A DNA stretch of 64,000 nt, taken from positions 1 through 64,000 of the forward strand of contig JAMLHF010000017.1 of NCBI GenBank assembly GCA_023957275.1. Direction: 5' to 3'. The notes beneath the pieces are model-generated. The model saw only the letters and a program-made list of their open reading frames with translations. It did no database searches and was not told where the DNA came from. Source of the DNA: Lentimicrobium sp. GTDB lineage: Bacteria; Bacteroidota; Bacteroidia; Bacteroidales; Lentimicrobiaceae. Positions 44,260 to 54,424 of this stretch are shown one piece after another (the first letter of the stretch is position 1; each line of letters opens with the position of its first letter). The position numbers and the translations under genes were made by a program.

Positions 44260-47200
44260 TTAAAAATTAACATTTATACCCAAAACGAAAGTCCTGGCGC
44301 GGGGATAGATATTGTTGTCAATCCCACCGTCAACTTCAGGATCCAGTCCGTTGTATTTTGTAATGACAAATGCATTCTGCACGGCAAGGCTAAACCTGGC
44401 ATCCAGTTTCTCCGTGAAGAGCTTATCAACATTGTAACCAACGCTGATGTTATCCAGCCTGAAGAATGATGCATTTTCAATATAGAAATCAGACCAGTAC
44501 TGAGGATTCCGGAACTTGGTAAGGTTAACCTGGGTAGGCAGGTTATTGAAGAAGCCCGACTGATTGTAGAGACTGCTATATACAGCCCTGTCGGAAGCTA
44601 CGTTGTTGTAAACATAATTTCCAAGGTTAACCCTGGCCGATACCATGGCGTCGAAATTCTTATACCTGAAGCTGGAAGTCAATCCCATCACCACATCGGG
44701 AGCAGGGTTTTGTAAAAGTACTTGTTTTCGTCGTTTCCTGCAACATTTCCGCCCTCACCGCTTCTGTCGATGTACAATCCTTCAATCGGCATGCCGTTGA
44801 CATCGTACACCTGCTGGAAAGCATAGAAAGAATAAGCGGGGTAGCCTACTGTATTGCGCTGGATATAGTTTCCGACACCACCGCTGATTGTTCCCCAGGG
44901 AACTCCATTGAAATCAGGATCATCGGTAAGCAGCAGTTTGGTGACCTCGTTTTTGTTATAAGAGATATTATATCCGATGTTCCAGGTAATATTTTTGGTT
45001 ACCACCGGCTTCACATCAATCATAAACTCAATACCACTGTTCTCCAATGTACCAACATTGGTGGTGAGGTAATTTGAGAAGTTGGTACCGGAAGCGATGG
45101 GAATATTGGCAATCAGATCCTCTGTTTCCCTGAAATAGGCGTCAATGGCACCGGTTACGCGGTTATCGAAAAAGCCGTAATCGAATCCGATGTTGTAAGT
45201 GGTGGTTGATTCCCACTTGATGTTTTTGTCATAGCGGTTCGGCCTGAGGGTGAGGTACCACTGGTCGCCGAACTGATAGGCTGCGGTCGGATCACTGATT
45301 TGGTAAATAGCCAGGTAAGGATAATAATCGTCAATTTCCTGCTGTCCGGTTACCCCCCAGCCCAACCTGAGTTTAAGGTCGGTGAGTTTATCATACTGTT
45401 TGAGGAAACCTTCGTGGTTCATTTTCCATGCAAAAGCAACCGACGGGAAAAGTCCCCAGCGGTTATCTTCCGAGAACCTTGACGATCCGTCATTACGCAG
45501 GGTGAAGGTGATCAGGTATTTATCCATCAGGCTGTAGTTCAGCCTTCCGAAGAATGAAACCAGGAAGTTCTCATTGATATAATCGGTGTAACGCAGGCTG
45601 TCGCCGTCTTCATTTCCCTGGGCGGTACGCACCCAGTTGGTGCCTTCCCGCTGGAAATGCTGCCATGAGTAACCGGCAGTCGCATCAATCTTACTGGAGA
45701 TGGAAGGCAGATCTTTTACATAGTTGAAGTAAAAGTCAAGCAGCTGCATCTTTTTATCCTGAGAATAATCGGTAAAACGCCCGATTCCGTCACGGAAAGT
45801 GAAAGCGGCATCTGCAGGAGCATTGTTCACGCCTTCACTCGTTGAATAATCGAACCCCAGGTTGAGGATTGCCCTTAATTCGGGGAGGAAATGCATTTTA
45901 TAATCAAACTGCGCGTTACCAATGGCGCGGTTCACGGTTGAATTGTTATCGGTCTGTTCAAGCAGCGCAACCGGGTTGCTCACCCCGATGGGGTTGGGGT
46001 CTCCGTTTGGATCCATACTGCCGTCGGGCAGCACATCGCTGAGGTTGGCCCAGGTAAAATAGCCGCCAAAACGGGTATTTCCGTTGCGCACAGGCTGCGT
46101 CGGGTCGAATGCCACGGCTGATCCCACGGCGCCCCAGTCGGCAAACTGCTGTTTTTCCTGGCTTCCCTTGAGGTTGATGTCAACTTTCAGGTGTTCGTCG
46201 AGCAGTGTCGGATTCAACGACAACGCTCCTGTAACCCTGTTCATATTGGTTTCGCGCAGAATTCCGTCCTGATCGGTGTAGCCGAATGAAGCACGGTAAG
46301 GCAGTGCTTTCAGGTTGCCGAAAAAACTCAGGTTGTGGTCCTGGGTAATGGCATTCCGGTAAATCTCGCTCTGCCAGTCGGTGTTTTCGCCACCCAAACG
46401 TTTCAGCGCATCATCATTCAGGCCGGAAAAGCCCTGATTTTTCAAATCTGCAGCCAGTTCGCGGAATTCATCTCCCGAAAGCACTTCGATGGTATTGGGA
46501 ATGGTATTGTAACCAATCGTGCCGTTATAACTGATTTTCAGTTTCTTGTTTCCGGCTGAAGTACCTTTTTTCGTAGTAATGATGATCACCCCGTTGGAAG
46601 CCCTTGAACCGTAAATGGCGGTTGCGGAAGCATCCTTCAGCACCGTAAATGATTCAATATCATTGGGATTGATCGTTGACAGAATGTTGTTGGTCCCTGA
46701 AACGCTGGTGTTATCAATGGGGACACCGTCAATAACTATAAGCGGGTCATTGTTTTTATTCAAAGAGGATCCTCCCCTGATCCGGATGGTAGCTCCGGCT
46801 CCGGGGGCACCACCACTGCTGGTGATAACCACACCGGTAGATTTCCCTACCAGCAGCTCCTGAGGCGTCGTGATGGCCCCGCGGTTGAAGTCCTTTGACG
46901 AAACCACGGCTACAGATCCGGTTGCGTCACTTTTCTTTACCGCTCCGTAACCGATAATCACAGCTTCTTCCAACTCTGTAACCGAAGGCACCAGCACAAC
47001 ATTCAGGGTAGTCTGAGCGCCGGCAATTACTTCCTGAGTGTTGTACCCAACAAATGAAAAGACCAGGGTAGCGCCAGGTTCTACTTCAAGTGAATACTTT
47101 CCATCAATGTCTGTGATGGTACCTGTAGAGGTATTCTTAACTAAGATGGTCACCCCGGGTATGGATTGTCCATCATTTGCATCTGTTACTTTACCCGAAA

Positions 47201-47288
47201 CCCTGACTCCCTGGGAAAATCCCTGAGAACCGATTGCCAGGCCAAGTAACAGAAACAGAACTTTCAGCAATGCATAATGCTTCTTCAT
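44260..47288 (-). pseudogene. susC: SusC-like TonB-dependent glucan transporter, one frameshift
   Basis: About 1,009 residues are encoded if one frameshift near 44,700 is bridged. Order: signal peptide (ALLKVLFLLLGLAIGSQGFS), carboxypeptidase-D-like domain (VSGKVTDANDGQSIPGVTIL), TonB-box region and plug (IIGYGAVKKSDATGSV; LIVIDGVPIDNTSVSGTNNI; SRASNGVIIITTKKG), then the 22-strand barrel to the C-terminal aromatic end (FVLGINVNF). The break falls in a run of A: adding one A changes YKTLLPMW-stop into YKNPAPDVVMG and joins the frames exactly. SusC imports maltooligosaccharides across the outer membrane using TonB energy. A consensus promoter lies upstream. Confidence 0.85.
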
Positions 47289-47367
47289 AATTCTGATTTT
47301 GGTTGGTGGTTTAATTATGTTAACTCAAACTTAAAATTGACAAACGATATGTAAAAAACTACTCAGT

Positions 47368-47397
47368 CAAATATAGGCGAAAACGACCATTTCTCAA
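47368..47397 (-). promoter_or_regulatory. Bacteroidota-type promoter of susCDE
   Basis: On the minus strand TTG (47,395-47,397), exactly 19 bp, then TATATTTG (47,368-47,375). The predicted leader before the susC ATG is about 73 nt. Confidence 0.75.
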
Positions 47398-47627
47398 TGC
47401 AGAAAATATAACTCAAAGACGCAGGACATTTTTCATATTCTTATCATCCGGAAAGGCACTTTGAAAGTGCCGGAAATTAAAATAAAAAACACCTTTTAAA
47501 GAAAAAGTCCTGAAACTTGCCTATCTGCTTAAAAATGGCCGTATTCCAGCTACAATGTTAAGAAAAAATTAATTCAATATTTAAGGTTTATTAACAAAAA
47601 TACATGAAATGAAACAAAAAAATTACC

Positions 47628-47651
47628 GCAATCGTTTGCGGAAACGATTGC
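47628..47651. promoter_or_regulatory. Palindromic LacI-type operator
   Basis: Arms GCAATCGTTT and AAACGATTGC are perfect inverted repeats around a GCGG centre. The form (AAxCGnTT-type half sites with a central CG) fits LacI-family regulators, and the lacI-type gene starts 155 bp to the right. It lies about 230 bp upstream of the susC -33 box. Confidence 0.75.
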
Positions 47652-47805
47652 AAATGACATCTTTCAATGAAAATTTTTATGTAATTCAGCTCCGGGGGAC
47701 GGAAGAATGTGAATTTTTATCAAAAATCATCCGTAAACAGGCATTGGCATTCACCAACACCTTATCTTTATGCAATAAAAACTGCACTACCTTAAAAAGA
47801 TTTCG

Positions 47806-48816
47806 ATGAAATCAAACCTGATCTCTATCAATGATATTGCCCGCGCCCTGGGAATTTCCCCTTCCACGGTTTCGCGTGCACTTAAAGACCACCCCGACAT
47901 CAGTACGGAAACAAAGCGTGTTGTAAAAGAATATGCAGAACAGGTTAATTACAGGCCCAATGCATTGGCTTTAAGCCTGAAACGACAGCGCTCCAATACC
48001 CTGGGACTGATCATCCCTGAAATAACGCATCATTTCTTTTCCTCCGTGATCAGTGGGATTGAAGAACTTGCCTATGCAAAAGGGTACCGGCTGATTATCT
48101 GTCAATCAAACGAAGATTACAACCGGGAAGTCATCAACACACAGGTTTTACTGGATAACCGGGTCGACGGAATCCTGATCTCCATCAGCAAAACCACCCA
48201 TAATCACGGTCATTTCAAGGATCTGATCGACAGCGGGATTCCGCTCGTATTTCTCGACAGGGTAAGCGAGGAAGTAGAAACCGACCGGGTGGTAACAGCC
48301 GATTTTGAAGGTGCATTGATAGCTACCAGCCATCTCCTTGAAACCGGACGCAAAAGAATCCTGCACCTGGCCTCTCCGAAACACCTGCATGTGGGCAGGT
48401 TAAGGTTGGACGGGTACTTAAAAGCCCTTCAGAATTACGGAATTGAACCGGACCCGGAACTGATTATCCAATGCGACACCCGGCAGGAGGTTTATCAGCT
48501 CAAAGAAGAGATCTTGCGGATTGCACCGAAAATAGACGGCATTTTTGCGGTAAACGATTTCACCGCCATTGCTGCCATGCAGATTTTGCAGGAAAACGGC
48601 AGCCGGATCCCCGAAGACATTGCGGTAACCGGATTCGGCAATGACCCCATCGCCAGCATCGCATACCCGCCGCTTACAACAGTTGAACAAAGCGGATTTG
48701 AAATGGGGCGGCAGGCGGTTGAAATATTGATTAAAAGAATTGAAAACCCTTCAACCTTCATTGATTTTCAGACAAGGGTAATTCCGGTATCGCTCGAAAA
48801 GCGGGCTTCAACCTGA
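47806..48816 (+). CDS. LacI-family transcriptional regulator of the sus locus
   Basis: This 336-residue regulator has the N-terminal helix-turn-helix and hinge (ISINDIARALGISPSTVSRALKDHPDIS, then YRPNALALSLK) and a periplasmic-binding-like sensor domain (NTLGLIIPEITHHFFSSVIS near 63-82; DGIFAVNDFTAIAAMQIL near 243-260; ITVTGFGND-type segment near 274). It lies divergent from susC and upstream of a GH13 gene, so it probably controls both in response to a maltooligosaccharide. A palindrome of the right type lies between it and the susC promoter. Confidence 0.93.
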   Translation: MKSNLISINDIARALGISPSTVSRALKDHPDISTETKRVVKEYAEQVNYRPNALALSLKRQRSNTLGLIIPEITHHFFSSVISGIEELAYAKGYRLIICQSNEDYNREVINTQVLLDNRVDGILISISKTTHNHGHFKDLIDSGIPLVFLDRVSEEVETDRVVTADFEGALIATSHLLETGRKRILHLASPKHLHVGRLRLDGYLKALQNYGIEPDPELIIQCDTRQEVYQLKEEILRIAPKIDGIFAVNDFTAIAAMQILQENGSRIPEDIAVTGFGNDPIASIAYPPLTTVEQSGFEMGRQAVEILIKRIENPSTFIDFQTRVIPVSLEKRAST

Positions 48817-48879
48817 TTCCGGCCCATTTTGAACTTCCTGACCAGCTTATTGACCAACCGATCAAGAAACTCCCATATC

Positions 48880-50733
48880 ATGAAACAAATTAAACAAATT
48901 CTGTTTTTTGCATCCCTTTTGATGATGGCTTCCTGTAATGATAAAACAAAAACTGAAAGTGTTGCATCTCCTCCCGAATGGTCGAAAGAGGTGATCTGGT
49001 ATCAGATTTTCGTTGAGAGGTTCAACAATGGCGACCCTTCCAATGATCCCACCATCGCTTCCATCTCAACACCTTCAGCATCCTTCCCGGTACCTGACGA
49101 CTGGGCAGTTTCCCCATGGACTTCCGACTGGTATACCCAGGAACCCTGGGCCGCGAAAACCGGGCTGGGCCTGCGCGAAACCATGCAGCACCGGCGATAC
49201 GGAGGCGACCTGCAGGGGATATTCGACAAGCTGGATTATCTTTCGGATCTGGGCATTACCGCGATTTACCTGAACCCCATTAATGATGCGCCTTCATTGC
49301 ATAAATACGATGCCCGGAATTATCATCACATCGATATCAATTTCGGGCCCGATCCTGAAGGCGATCTCGCCATAATGGCAACAGAAGACCCGGCCAACCC
49401 CGAAACCTGGAAATGGACCTCGGCAGATAAATTATTCCTCAGTTTGGTTGAAGAATTGCATAACCGGGGCATCAGGGTAATTGTTGACTTTTCGTGGAAC
49501 CACACCGGGGTGTTGTTCTGGGCATGGCAGGATCTGATAAAGAACCAGGAACAATCGGCCTATAAGGACTGGTATGAAGTCACTGCCTGGGACGATCCGG
49601 CCACCGCCGGCAATGAATTTGCCTACAAAGGCTGGCTGAACATCATGAGCCTGCCCGAACTCAAAAAAACCGGCGTCACCGGCGAGAGAAAACACGGCTT
49701 CCCCTATGAAGGAAACCTGAACGACGGGGCTAAAAAACACATTTTTGACGTTACCCGCCGCTGGCTGGCACCTGGCGGGGATGTAAGCAAAGGAATTGAC
49801 GGATTCAGGCTTGACGTGGCCGATCAGATACCCATGGGCTTCTGGCGCGATTACCGTAATGTGGTTAAATCCATCAATCCGGAAGCTTACCTGGTGGGTG
49901 AAATCTGGTGGCAAACCTGGCCGGACGACCTGATGGATCCCGCACCATACACCAATGATTCCGTATTTGATGCCGTAATGTTTTACCAGGCCTACCGTCC
50001 GGCGAGGGGATTTTTTGCCGAGGCGGAACCGGCATACGATGCGCGTCAGTTTGCAGATCAGCTGCTTTTTGAATGGGGCAGACTGGATGAGCCTTTCCGG
50101 TATGGGATGATGAATGTGAATGCAACCCACGACAGCCCCAGGCTGCTGTCGTGTTTTGCCAACAAGGGCAAATACAAATACCGGGCTTCTCCTCACGAAG
50201 ATACTGCATATATCAGCGGAAGACCGGATGAGGATACTTACAACAGGGTCAGGCTCTATCTCATTCATCAGTTTACTTCAATCGGTTCACCCCACATCTG
50301 GAACGGCGATGAGTTCGGCATGTGGGGCGGCGACGATCCTGACGAACGCAAACCGCTGTGGTGGGAAGAGCTGAAGTTTGATGATGAAACCAGGACCAAT
50401 ATCAAACCGGGGAAGAAATCCTATGATCAGGTAGGTTTTAACCGGGAACAGCTGGAGTTTTACAAGAAACTGATCCGCATCAGAAAAGAGAATCCGGTAC
50501 TGGTTTTTGGTGCATTGGACTTCACCGTTGCGGAAGATAAAATACTGGCCTACAACCGCACGAACACCAACGGTGATTTGATTTCCGTTGTTTTCAATAT
50601 GAGCGATTCTTCCCGTATTTTCCGGCTTCCTGAAAATGGAACCTATAATGACCTGCTGACCGGAAACGAATTTACCGGCACTGAAGTAACCGTCGAAAGC
50701 TTGTCGGCAAGGTTGCTGAAACGAAGCAAATAA
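48880..50733 (+). CDS. GH13 alpha-amylase-family lipoprotein
   Basis: This 617-residue glycoside hydrolase has a lipoprotein signal (ILFFASLLMMASC, Cys near residue 18) and the GH13 barrel: VIWYQIFVERFNNGDPSND near 37-55, IRVIVDFSWNHTG near 200, nucleophile Asp in GFRLDVADQ near 311, acid/base Glu in YLVGEIWW near 340, and NATHDSPR near 415. A C-terminal beta domain follows. I chose the ATG at 48,880 because it gives a proper lipoprotein signal; 17 earlier codons in frame do not. It would cut alpha-glucan or cyclodextrin-type substrates at the cell envelope. The 63-bp gap after lacI suggests co-transcription. Confidence 0.93.
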   Translation: MKQIKQILFFASLLMMASCNDKTKTESVASPPEWSKEVIWYQIFVERFNNGDPSNDPTIASISTPSASFPVPDDWAVSPWTSDWYTQEPWAAKTGLGLRETMQHRRYGGDLQGIFDKLDYLSDLGITAIYLNPINDAPSLHKYDARNYHHIDINFGPDPEGDLAIMATEDPANPETWKWTSADKLFLSLVEELHNRGIRVIVDFSWNHTGVLFWAWQDLIKNQEQSAYKDWYEVTAWDDPATAGNEFAYKGWLNIMSLPELKKTGVTGERKHGFPYEGNLNDGAKKHIFDVTRRWLAPGGDVSKGIDGFRLDVADQIPMGFWRDYRNVVKSINPEAYLVGEIWWQTWPDDLMDPAPYTNDSVFDAVMFYQAYRPARGFFAEAEPAYDARQFADQLLFEWGRLDEPFRYGMMNVNATHDSPRLLSCFANKGKYKYRASPHEDTAYISGRPDEDTYNRVRLYLIHQFTSIGSPHIWNGDEFGMWGGDDPDERKPLWWEELKFDDETRTNIKPGKKSYDQVGFNREQLEFYKKLIRIRKENPVLVFGALDFTVAEDKILAYNRTNTNGDLISVVFNMSDSSRIFRLPENGTYNDLLTGNEFTGTEVTVESLSARLLKRSK

Positions 50734-50966
50734 CAGGCTGATTCCGCAAAGGATTGTATAAGGTATCAGTACATTATTGTAATACTCCTTATCCCTTTCT
50801 GACTGCCGGTAATCGGCCAAAAGCGCAATCCGGCGGAAAAAACAGGCGGGTAGTCCACGAATATGTCCACCGGACTATACGAATATTCGAAAAACAGCTA
50901 CGCTTGATAAATAAATCCATGCGCTTGTACATTTGCTAAAACAGGGCCTTTATAATGTTGCATCTT

Positions 50967-51086
50967 TGCACAATACTAAAGACATATTTTAGTATGAGCA
51001 CCGGGCTTCCCGGCCCCAGTGTTCTATTATTACTCCCTCCTATCATGTCGTTAAAAAAACCTGCACATCCCGGCAGGTTTTTTTTT
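50967..51086 (+). ncRNA. Candidate structured small RNA
   Basis: Three hairpins follow each other: ATACTAAA/TTTAGTAT (50,973-50,995, 7-nt loop), CCGGG/CCCGG (51,001-51,013, 3-nt loop), and a terminator hairpin with T run (51,053-51,086). A possible promoter precedes it (TTTG at 50,932, 17 bp, TAATGTTG at 50,953). I do not recognise an Rfam family. The transcript end is well supported; the start is a guess. Confidence 0.35.
51053..51086 (+). terminator. Rho-independent terminator
   Basis: A 12-bp stem (AAAAAAACCTGC / GCAGGTTTTTTT) with an 8-nt loop continues into more T residues. Confidence 0.85.
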
Positions 51087-51100
51087 GCACTACATTGTAT

Positions 51101-51129
51101 AAAAAAAGCGGCATCAGGTGATACCGCTT
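51101..51129 (-). terminator. Terminator of the MFS gene
   Basis: On the minus strand AAGCGG-ATC pairs with GAT-CCGCTT around a short loop, followed by a T run, 20 bp past the MFS stop. Confidence 0.75.
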
Positions 51130-51148
51130 AATGAATCAGAAAGGCTGC

Positions 51149-52552
51149 CTAATTCTTTTTGTTAGGCAATTCCAGTCCGTAACCATTCTTTTTATCAACG
51201 AACTTCAGCACAAAGCCGAGGACAAATGCCAGCACACCAAATCCTGCAAAAATCAGTTCAGGTACGGTATAATTATATTTAACGCCTTCCACACCGGCTG
51301 CAATCTGCTCTGAAACCCCGGGATTGGATGCTGATAATGCCCAGCCAATAAGAATAGGAACGGCAAGCAGACCAATGTTTTGAATCCAGAAAATTGCTCC
51401 GTATGCAGATCCGAGGTACCGATCCTCAACGATTTTCGGCAATGAAGGCCACATAGATGCCGGCACCAGTGAAAAAGCAGTTCCGAGGATAACAATGGTA
51501 AGAATTGCGGTCACCACGCCAAAGGATTCGGCCGGAACAAGCGCAAAAATCAGATGCGAAACCGTAAGCAGCACAGCACCGTATATCATCATGGTGGCTC
51601 CTTTGCCTTTGACGTCAAGGAAATATCCTATAAAAGGCGTCAGAACCATCGCACCAATCGGGAAATAGGAAAAATAAGCGGCCGCTGTTTTAATGTCAAC
51701 ATCCAGTTTTGATGCCAGCATATCCGTTGCAAACTTCTGGAAAGGAAAAATCGCCGAATAAAATAAAACGCAAAGTCCGGCTATCGCAAGGAATCCGGGA
51801 TTGGTAAAAATCTTTTTCAGGTCGCTGAGTTTAAATTCATCTTCCGGACTGGTAGTCAGTTTTGACACGCCCATCTGCTTATCCAGCTTCGCATCCATAA
51901 AAGTGTATGTCAGGAAAAGGAGAAAACCTATGCAAAGGAATGCCAGGCCCCATAATACGGAGTTGGATGGACCGCCACTTTCAGCAAAGATCGGGGTCAA
52001 CCTGAAAACGGCAAAGACGCCGAGACGGGCAACTGCCATCTCCAGGCCCATGGCAAGAGCCATCTCCTTCCCCTTAAACCATTTTACAATGGTCTTGGAT
52101 ACAGTGATTCCGGCCATCTCAACCCCGATGCCGAAAATTGCAAATCCAACAAAGGCAAGCTTGGCAGAAGCCGGAACCCAGGTTATGAAAGAACCCAGCC
52201 ATTCGGCAATACCGGTATCAGTAAAACCTGGCGTAAGTGCATAATATTTGAGAGCAGCACCAATCACCATGGTAAGTCCTGCAGTGATCAGGGTGAACCT
52301 GATACCCATCTTATCAAGGATAACACCGGAAAAGATAAGAAAGAAGGCAAATACATTCAGGAAAAATTCAGATCCGCCAAGCATACCAAACACTTCAGGC
52401 GTCCATTTGTAATCGGTTTCAAGCATGCTCTGCAAAGGCGCCACAACATCCACAAAGAAGTAGGCAAAAAACATGGTGGTTGAAATCAGGGCCAATGCTA
52501 TCCACCTGGCGGTTTTTGACTCATTTAACAAAGTCACGGCTTTCTCTTTCAT
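51149..52552 (-). CDS. Major facilitator superfamily transporter
   Basis: This 467-residue inner-membrane protein has about 12 hydrophobic helices, starting with WIALALISTTMFFAYFFVDV near 17. The inter-helix loop GVILDKMGIRFTLI near 77-90 matches the MFS G-x-x-x-D-(R/K)-x-G motif, with ILDKMGIR. A central cytoplasmic loop (about 215-245) separates the halves. I chose the ATG at 52,552; the longer frame adds a Cys-rich, unlikely N-terminus. Position beside the sus genes suggests uptake of glucan breakdown products, but the sequence also resembles MFSD1-like carriers, so the substrate is open. Its first 17 codons are duplicated at 54,133-54,185. Confidence 0.85.
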   Translation of the reverse strand: MKEKAVTLLNESKTARWIALALISTTMFFAYFFVDVVAPLQSMLETDYKWTPEVFGMLGGSEFFLNVFAFFLIFSGVILDKMGIRFTLITAGLTMVIGAALKYYALTPGFTDTGIAEWLGSFITWVPASAKLAFVGFAIFGIGVEMAGITVSKTIVKWFKGKEMALAMGLEMAVARLGVFAVFRLTPIFAESGGPSNSVLWGLAFLCIGFLLFLTYTFMDAKLDKQMGVSKLTTSPEDEFKLSDLKKIFTNPGFLAIAGLCVLFYSAIFPFQKFATDMLASKLDVDIKTAAAYFSYFPIGAMVLTPFIGYFLDVKGKGATMMIYGAVLLTVSHLIFALVPAESFGVVTAILTIVILGTAFSLVPASMWPSLPKIVEDRYLGSAYGAIFWIQNIGLLAVPILIGWALSASNPGVSEQIAAGVEGVKYNYTVPELIFAGFGVLAFVLGFVLKFVDKKNGYGLELPNKKN

Positions 52553-52715
52553 AAAGCTTAGGTTAGAAATTTGAATTAATGTTTTCTGTTGACATCCGGA
52601 AGATTTTACTTTTCCTGACATCAGCCCTGCTTTAGGGCAGGTAAATGTAATAATTTTCCAAAGACAAATGCCCCGGCATTCATTTTCATTTTTTGCTGAA
52701 AAAAATCCTGAATTC
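52500..52715. repeat. Direct repeat A (MFS start and upstream DNA)
   Basis: This ~216-bp segment recurs in the same orientation at 54,133-54,350 with only a few mismatches and small indels. It spans the first 17 codons of the MFS gene and its upstream region, including CAGCCCTGCTTTAGGGC. Confidence 0.92.
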
Positions 52716-52924
52716 TACTAAATATTGTAACTAATCAGTTTGCCAAAAACACTACGTTATTAACAATTTCGGTGCTTTATAAACGGGTTGAAAGTGATTG
52801 TTGGCTGACGAATTGGAAATTCAACGTTTACTAACAAAAAGCTGCTGTATGCGTTGATAAATAAGCAGTTAAGTTCTTTGATATAATTGATTTCAGGAGT
52901 AGCTTTGCTATATAATTCAAGCAG
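52553..52924. other. Intergenic: repeat A tail and left flank of IS66 remnant
   Basis: The left half is direct repeat A. The right half (52,716-52,924) is AT-rich and is probably the left end of the IS66 element; I could not define its terminal inverted repeat. No tnpA/tnpB-type accessory gene of IS66 is present. Confidence 0.5.
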
Positions 52925-54132
52925 ATGCCTGATCAAATAACAATGAAAGAACTTATTCACCTTGTGCAGGCACAGGCGAAGATAATTGTTAGATTGGAGG
53001 CAAAAATTGACAAGTTGGAAGAGGAGTTGGAAAAATACAAGACCCGAAAAGACAGTACCAATAGCTCTATACCTCCTTCCAGGGACGAAAACCGAATACC
53101 ACGCACCAGTAGCCTTAGACAAAAAAGCGATCGTAAAGTAGGTGGCCAGCCCGGGCATGAAGGAAAAACGCTGGAAATGTCCGAAGCCCCGGATGAGATT
53201 ATCGAACACCGCGCATGTTTTTGCACTGAATGCGGTAAAGATTTGAACAACCAGCCTTTTGAAATTTTTGGCAAACGACAGGTGATCGATATTCCGACAA
53301 TCAAACAAGTTGTGACCGAGCACCGGGTTTATCGGTGCAAGTGTACATGTGGGAAGGTTGTTGAGAGTGAGTTTCCTGTTGGAATAGACAGCCCGGTAAG
53401 CTACGGACGGAATATTGAATCCCTTGTTGGATATCTCAATGTCAGGCAATATCTGCCTTTTAAAAGGCTTCAGGAGTTGTTGCATGACCTTATGGGGGCG
53501 AACATCAGCGAGGGTGGGTTGCATCGCCTGCTTAACCGGTTGGCAGCCAAAGGGGCTGATGCCTATGAATTGATCCGCAAAAGTGTTGTTAATAGTAGTG
53601 TTATTGGTGCTGATGAAACGGGTATGAAGGTCAATGGAATGAAGCATTGGTTCTGGACATGGCAAAACAATCATGCCACCTATATTGCCGCTTCTACCAA
53701 CAGGGGTAGCGCCACAATTAACAAACATGTTTCTGATATATCGAAAGAGGCCACCATTGTACATGATTGTTGGAAGGCGCATTTTCAAACACAGGTGGAC
53801 AGGCATCAAACCTGCACTTCCCATCTGGAACGCGAAGCTGTTTACTTTGAGAAGCGCTACAAAACCCCTTGGCCTGGAAGCTTTCGTAAAATGTTGATAC
53901 AGGCTGAAAAGCTTAAGAAGAAATTTACCCTTGATGATTATAGCAGCCCTAACCAAGCCAGGGATGAACTTGAAAAGGAATTGGATGCCCTGCTTGAAAT
54001 ACCTTTGAACCCGAAGCATAAAGAGCTGGTCACCTTTCAGAAGCGGATAGCCAGGTACCGTGATCATATCTTTACATTCCTTTACCATCACGATGTGCCT
54101 CCCGACAACAACGGGTCTGAAAGGGCAACGCG
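52716..54132 (+). mobile_element. IS66-family element, truncated on the right
   Basis: The interval between two direct repeats is filled by an IS66 transposase gene with a left flank. The right end of the element is missing, because the transposase frame runs straight into repeat B. Accessory IS66 genes are absent. The left boundary is set only by the end of repeat A and may be off by tens of bases. Confidence 0.75.
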
Positions 54133-54187
54133 ATCCACCTGGCGGTTTTTGACTCATTTAACAAAGTCACGGCTTTCTCTTTCATAA
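52925..54187 (+). pseudogene. IS66-family transposase, C-terminus replaced
   Basis: The frame encodes 420 residues. Order: leucine-zipper coiled coil (about 8-45), Ser/Pro-rich linker with GGQPGHEGKTLE, zinc finger (CFCTECGK ... CKCTCGK), then the IS66 catalytic domain with D in IGADETG near 229, D in IVHDCWKAHF near 280 and E in DNNGSERATR near 399. All three DDE residues are present. Immediately after NGSERATR the homology ends; the last 18 residues are encoded by the antisense of the duplicated MFS start. About 60 normal C-terminal residues are lost, so the enzyme is probably inactive. Confidence 0.9.
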
Positions 54188-54350
54188 AGCTTAGGTTAGA
54201 AATTTGAATTAATGTTTTCTGTTGACATCCGGAATATTTTTACTTTTCCTGACATCAGCCCTGCTTTAGGGCGGGTAAATGTAGCTAATTTTTCCAAAGA
54301 CAAATGCCCCGGCATTCATTTTCATTTTTTGCTGAAAATATCCTTAATTC
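54133..54350. repeat. Direct repeat B (copy of MFS start and upstream DNA)
   Basis: Second copy of the 52,500-52,715 segment. Differences include AGATTTTACT against ATATTTTTACT and GCAGGTAAATGTAATAA against GCGGGTAAATGTAGCTAA, so the copies have drifted. It separates the IS66 remnant from the alkaline phosphatase gene. Confidence 0.92.
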
Positions 54351-54424
54351 ACAAATATTTAATCCTGCCTTGCCCCGGATATTATATTTTTGCATCGGAT
54401 TATGATGATAATGTTTACCTGTTT

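Larger units (their letters stand above)
47289..47805. other. susC-lacI divergent regulatory region
   Basis: This 517-bp stretch has no believable gene. It holds the susC promoter and a palindromic operator, both described separately. The sequence is AT-rich. Confidence 0.6.
50734..51148. other. Intergenic region with hairpins between GH13 and MFS genes
   Basis: No coding sequence is evident. The region carries a candidate small RNA and two terminators, described separately. Confidence 0.5.

Noticed and set aside
47609..47809. 66-codon plus-strand frame upstream of lacI
   Set aside because: It covers the palindromic operator and promoter region and its sequence is low in protein-like character.
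49432..50268. 278-codon minus-strand frame
   Set aside because: Antisense to the GH13 catalytic domain.
52760..54157. 465-codon open frame on the minus strand
   Set aside because: It is the antisense of the IS66 transposase, whose plus-strand frame has the zinc finger and all DDE residues; the antisense protein has no recognisable features.
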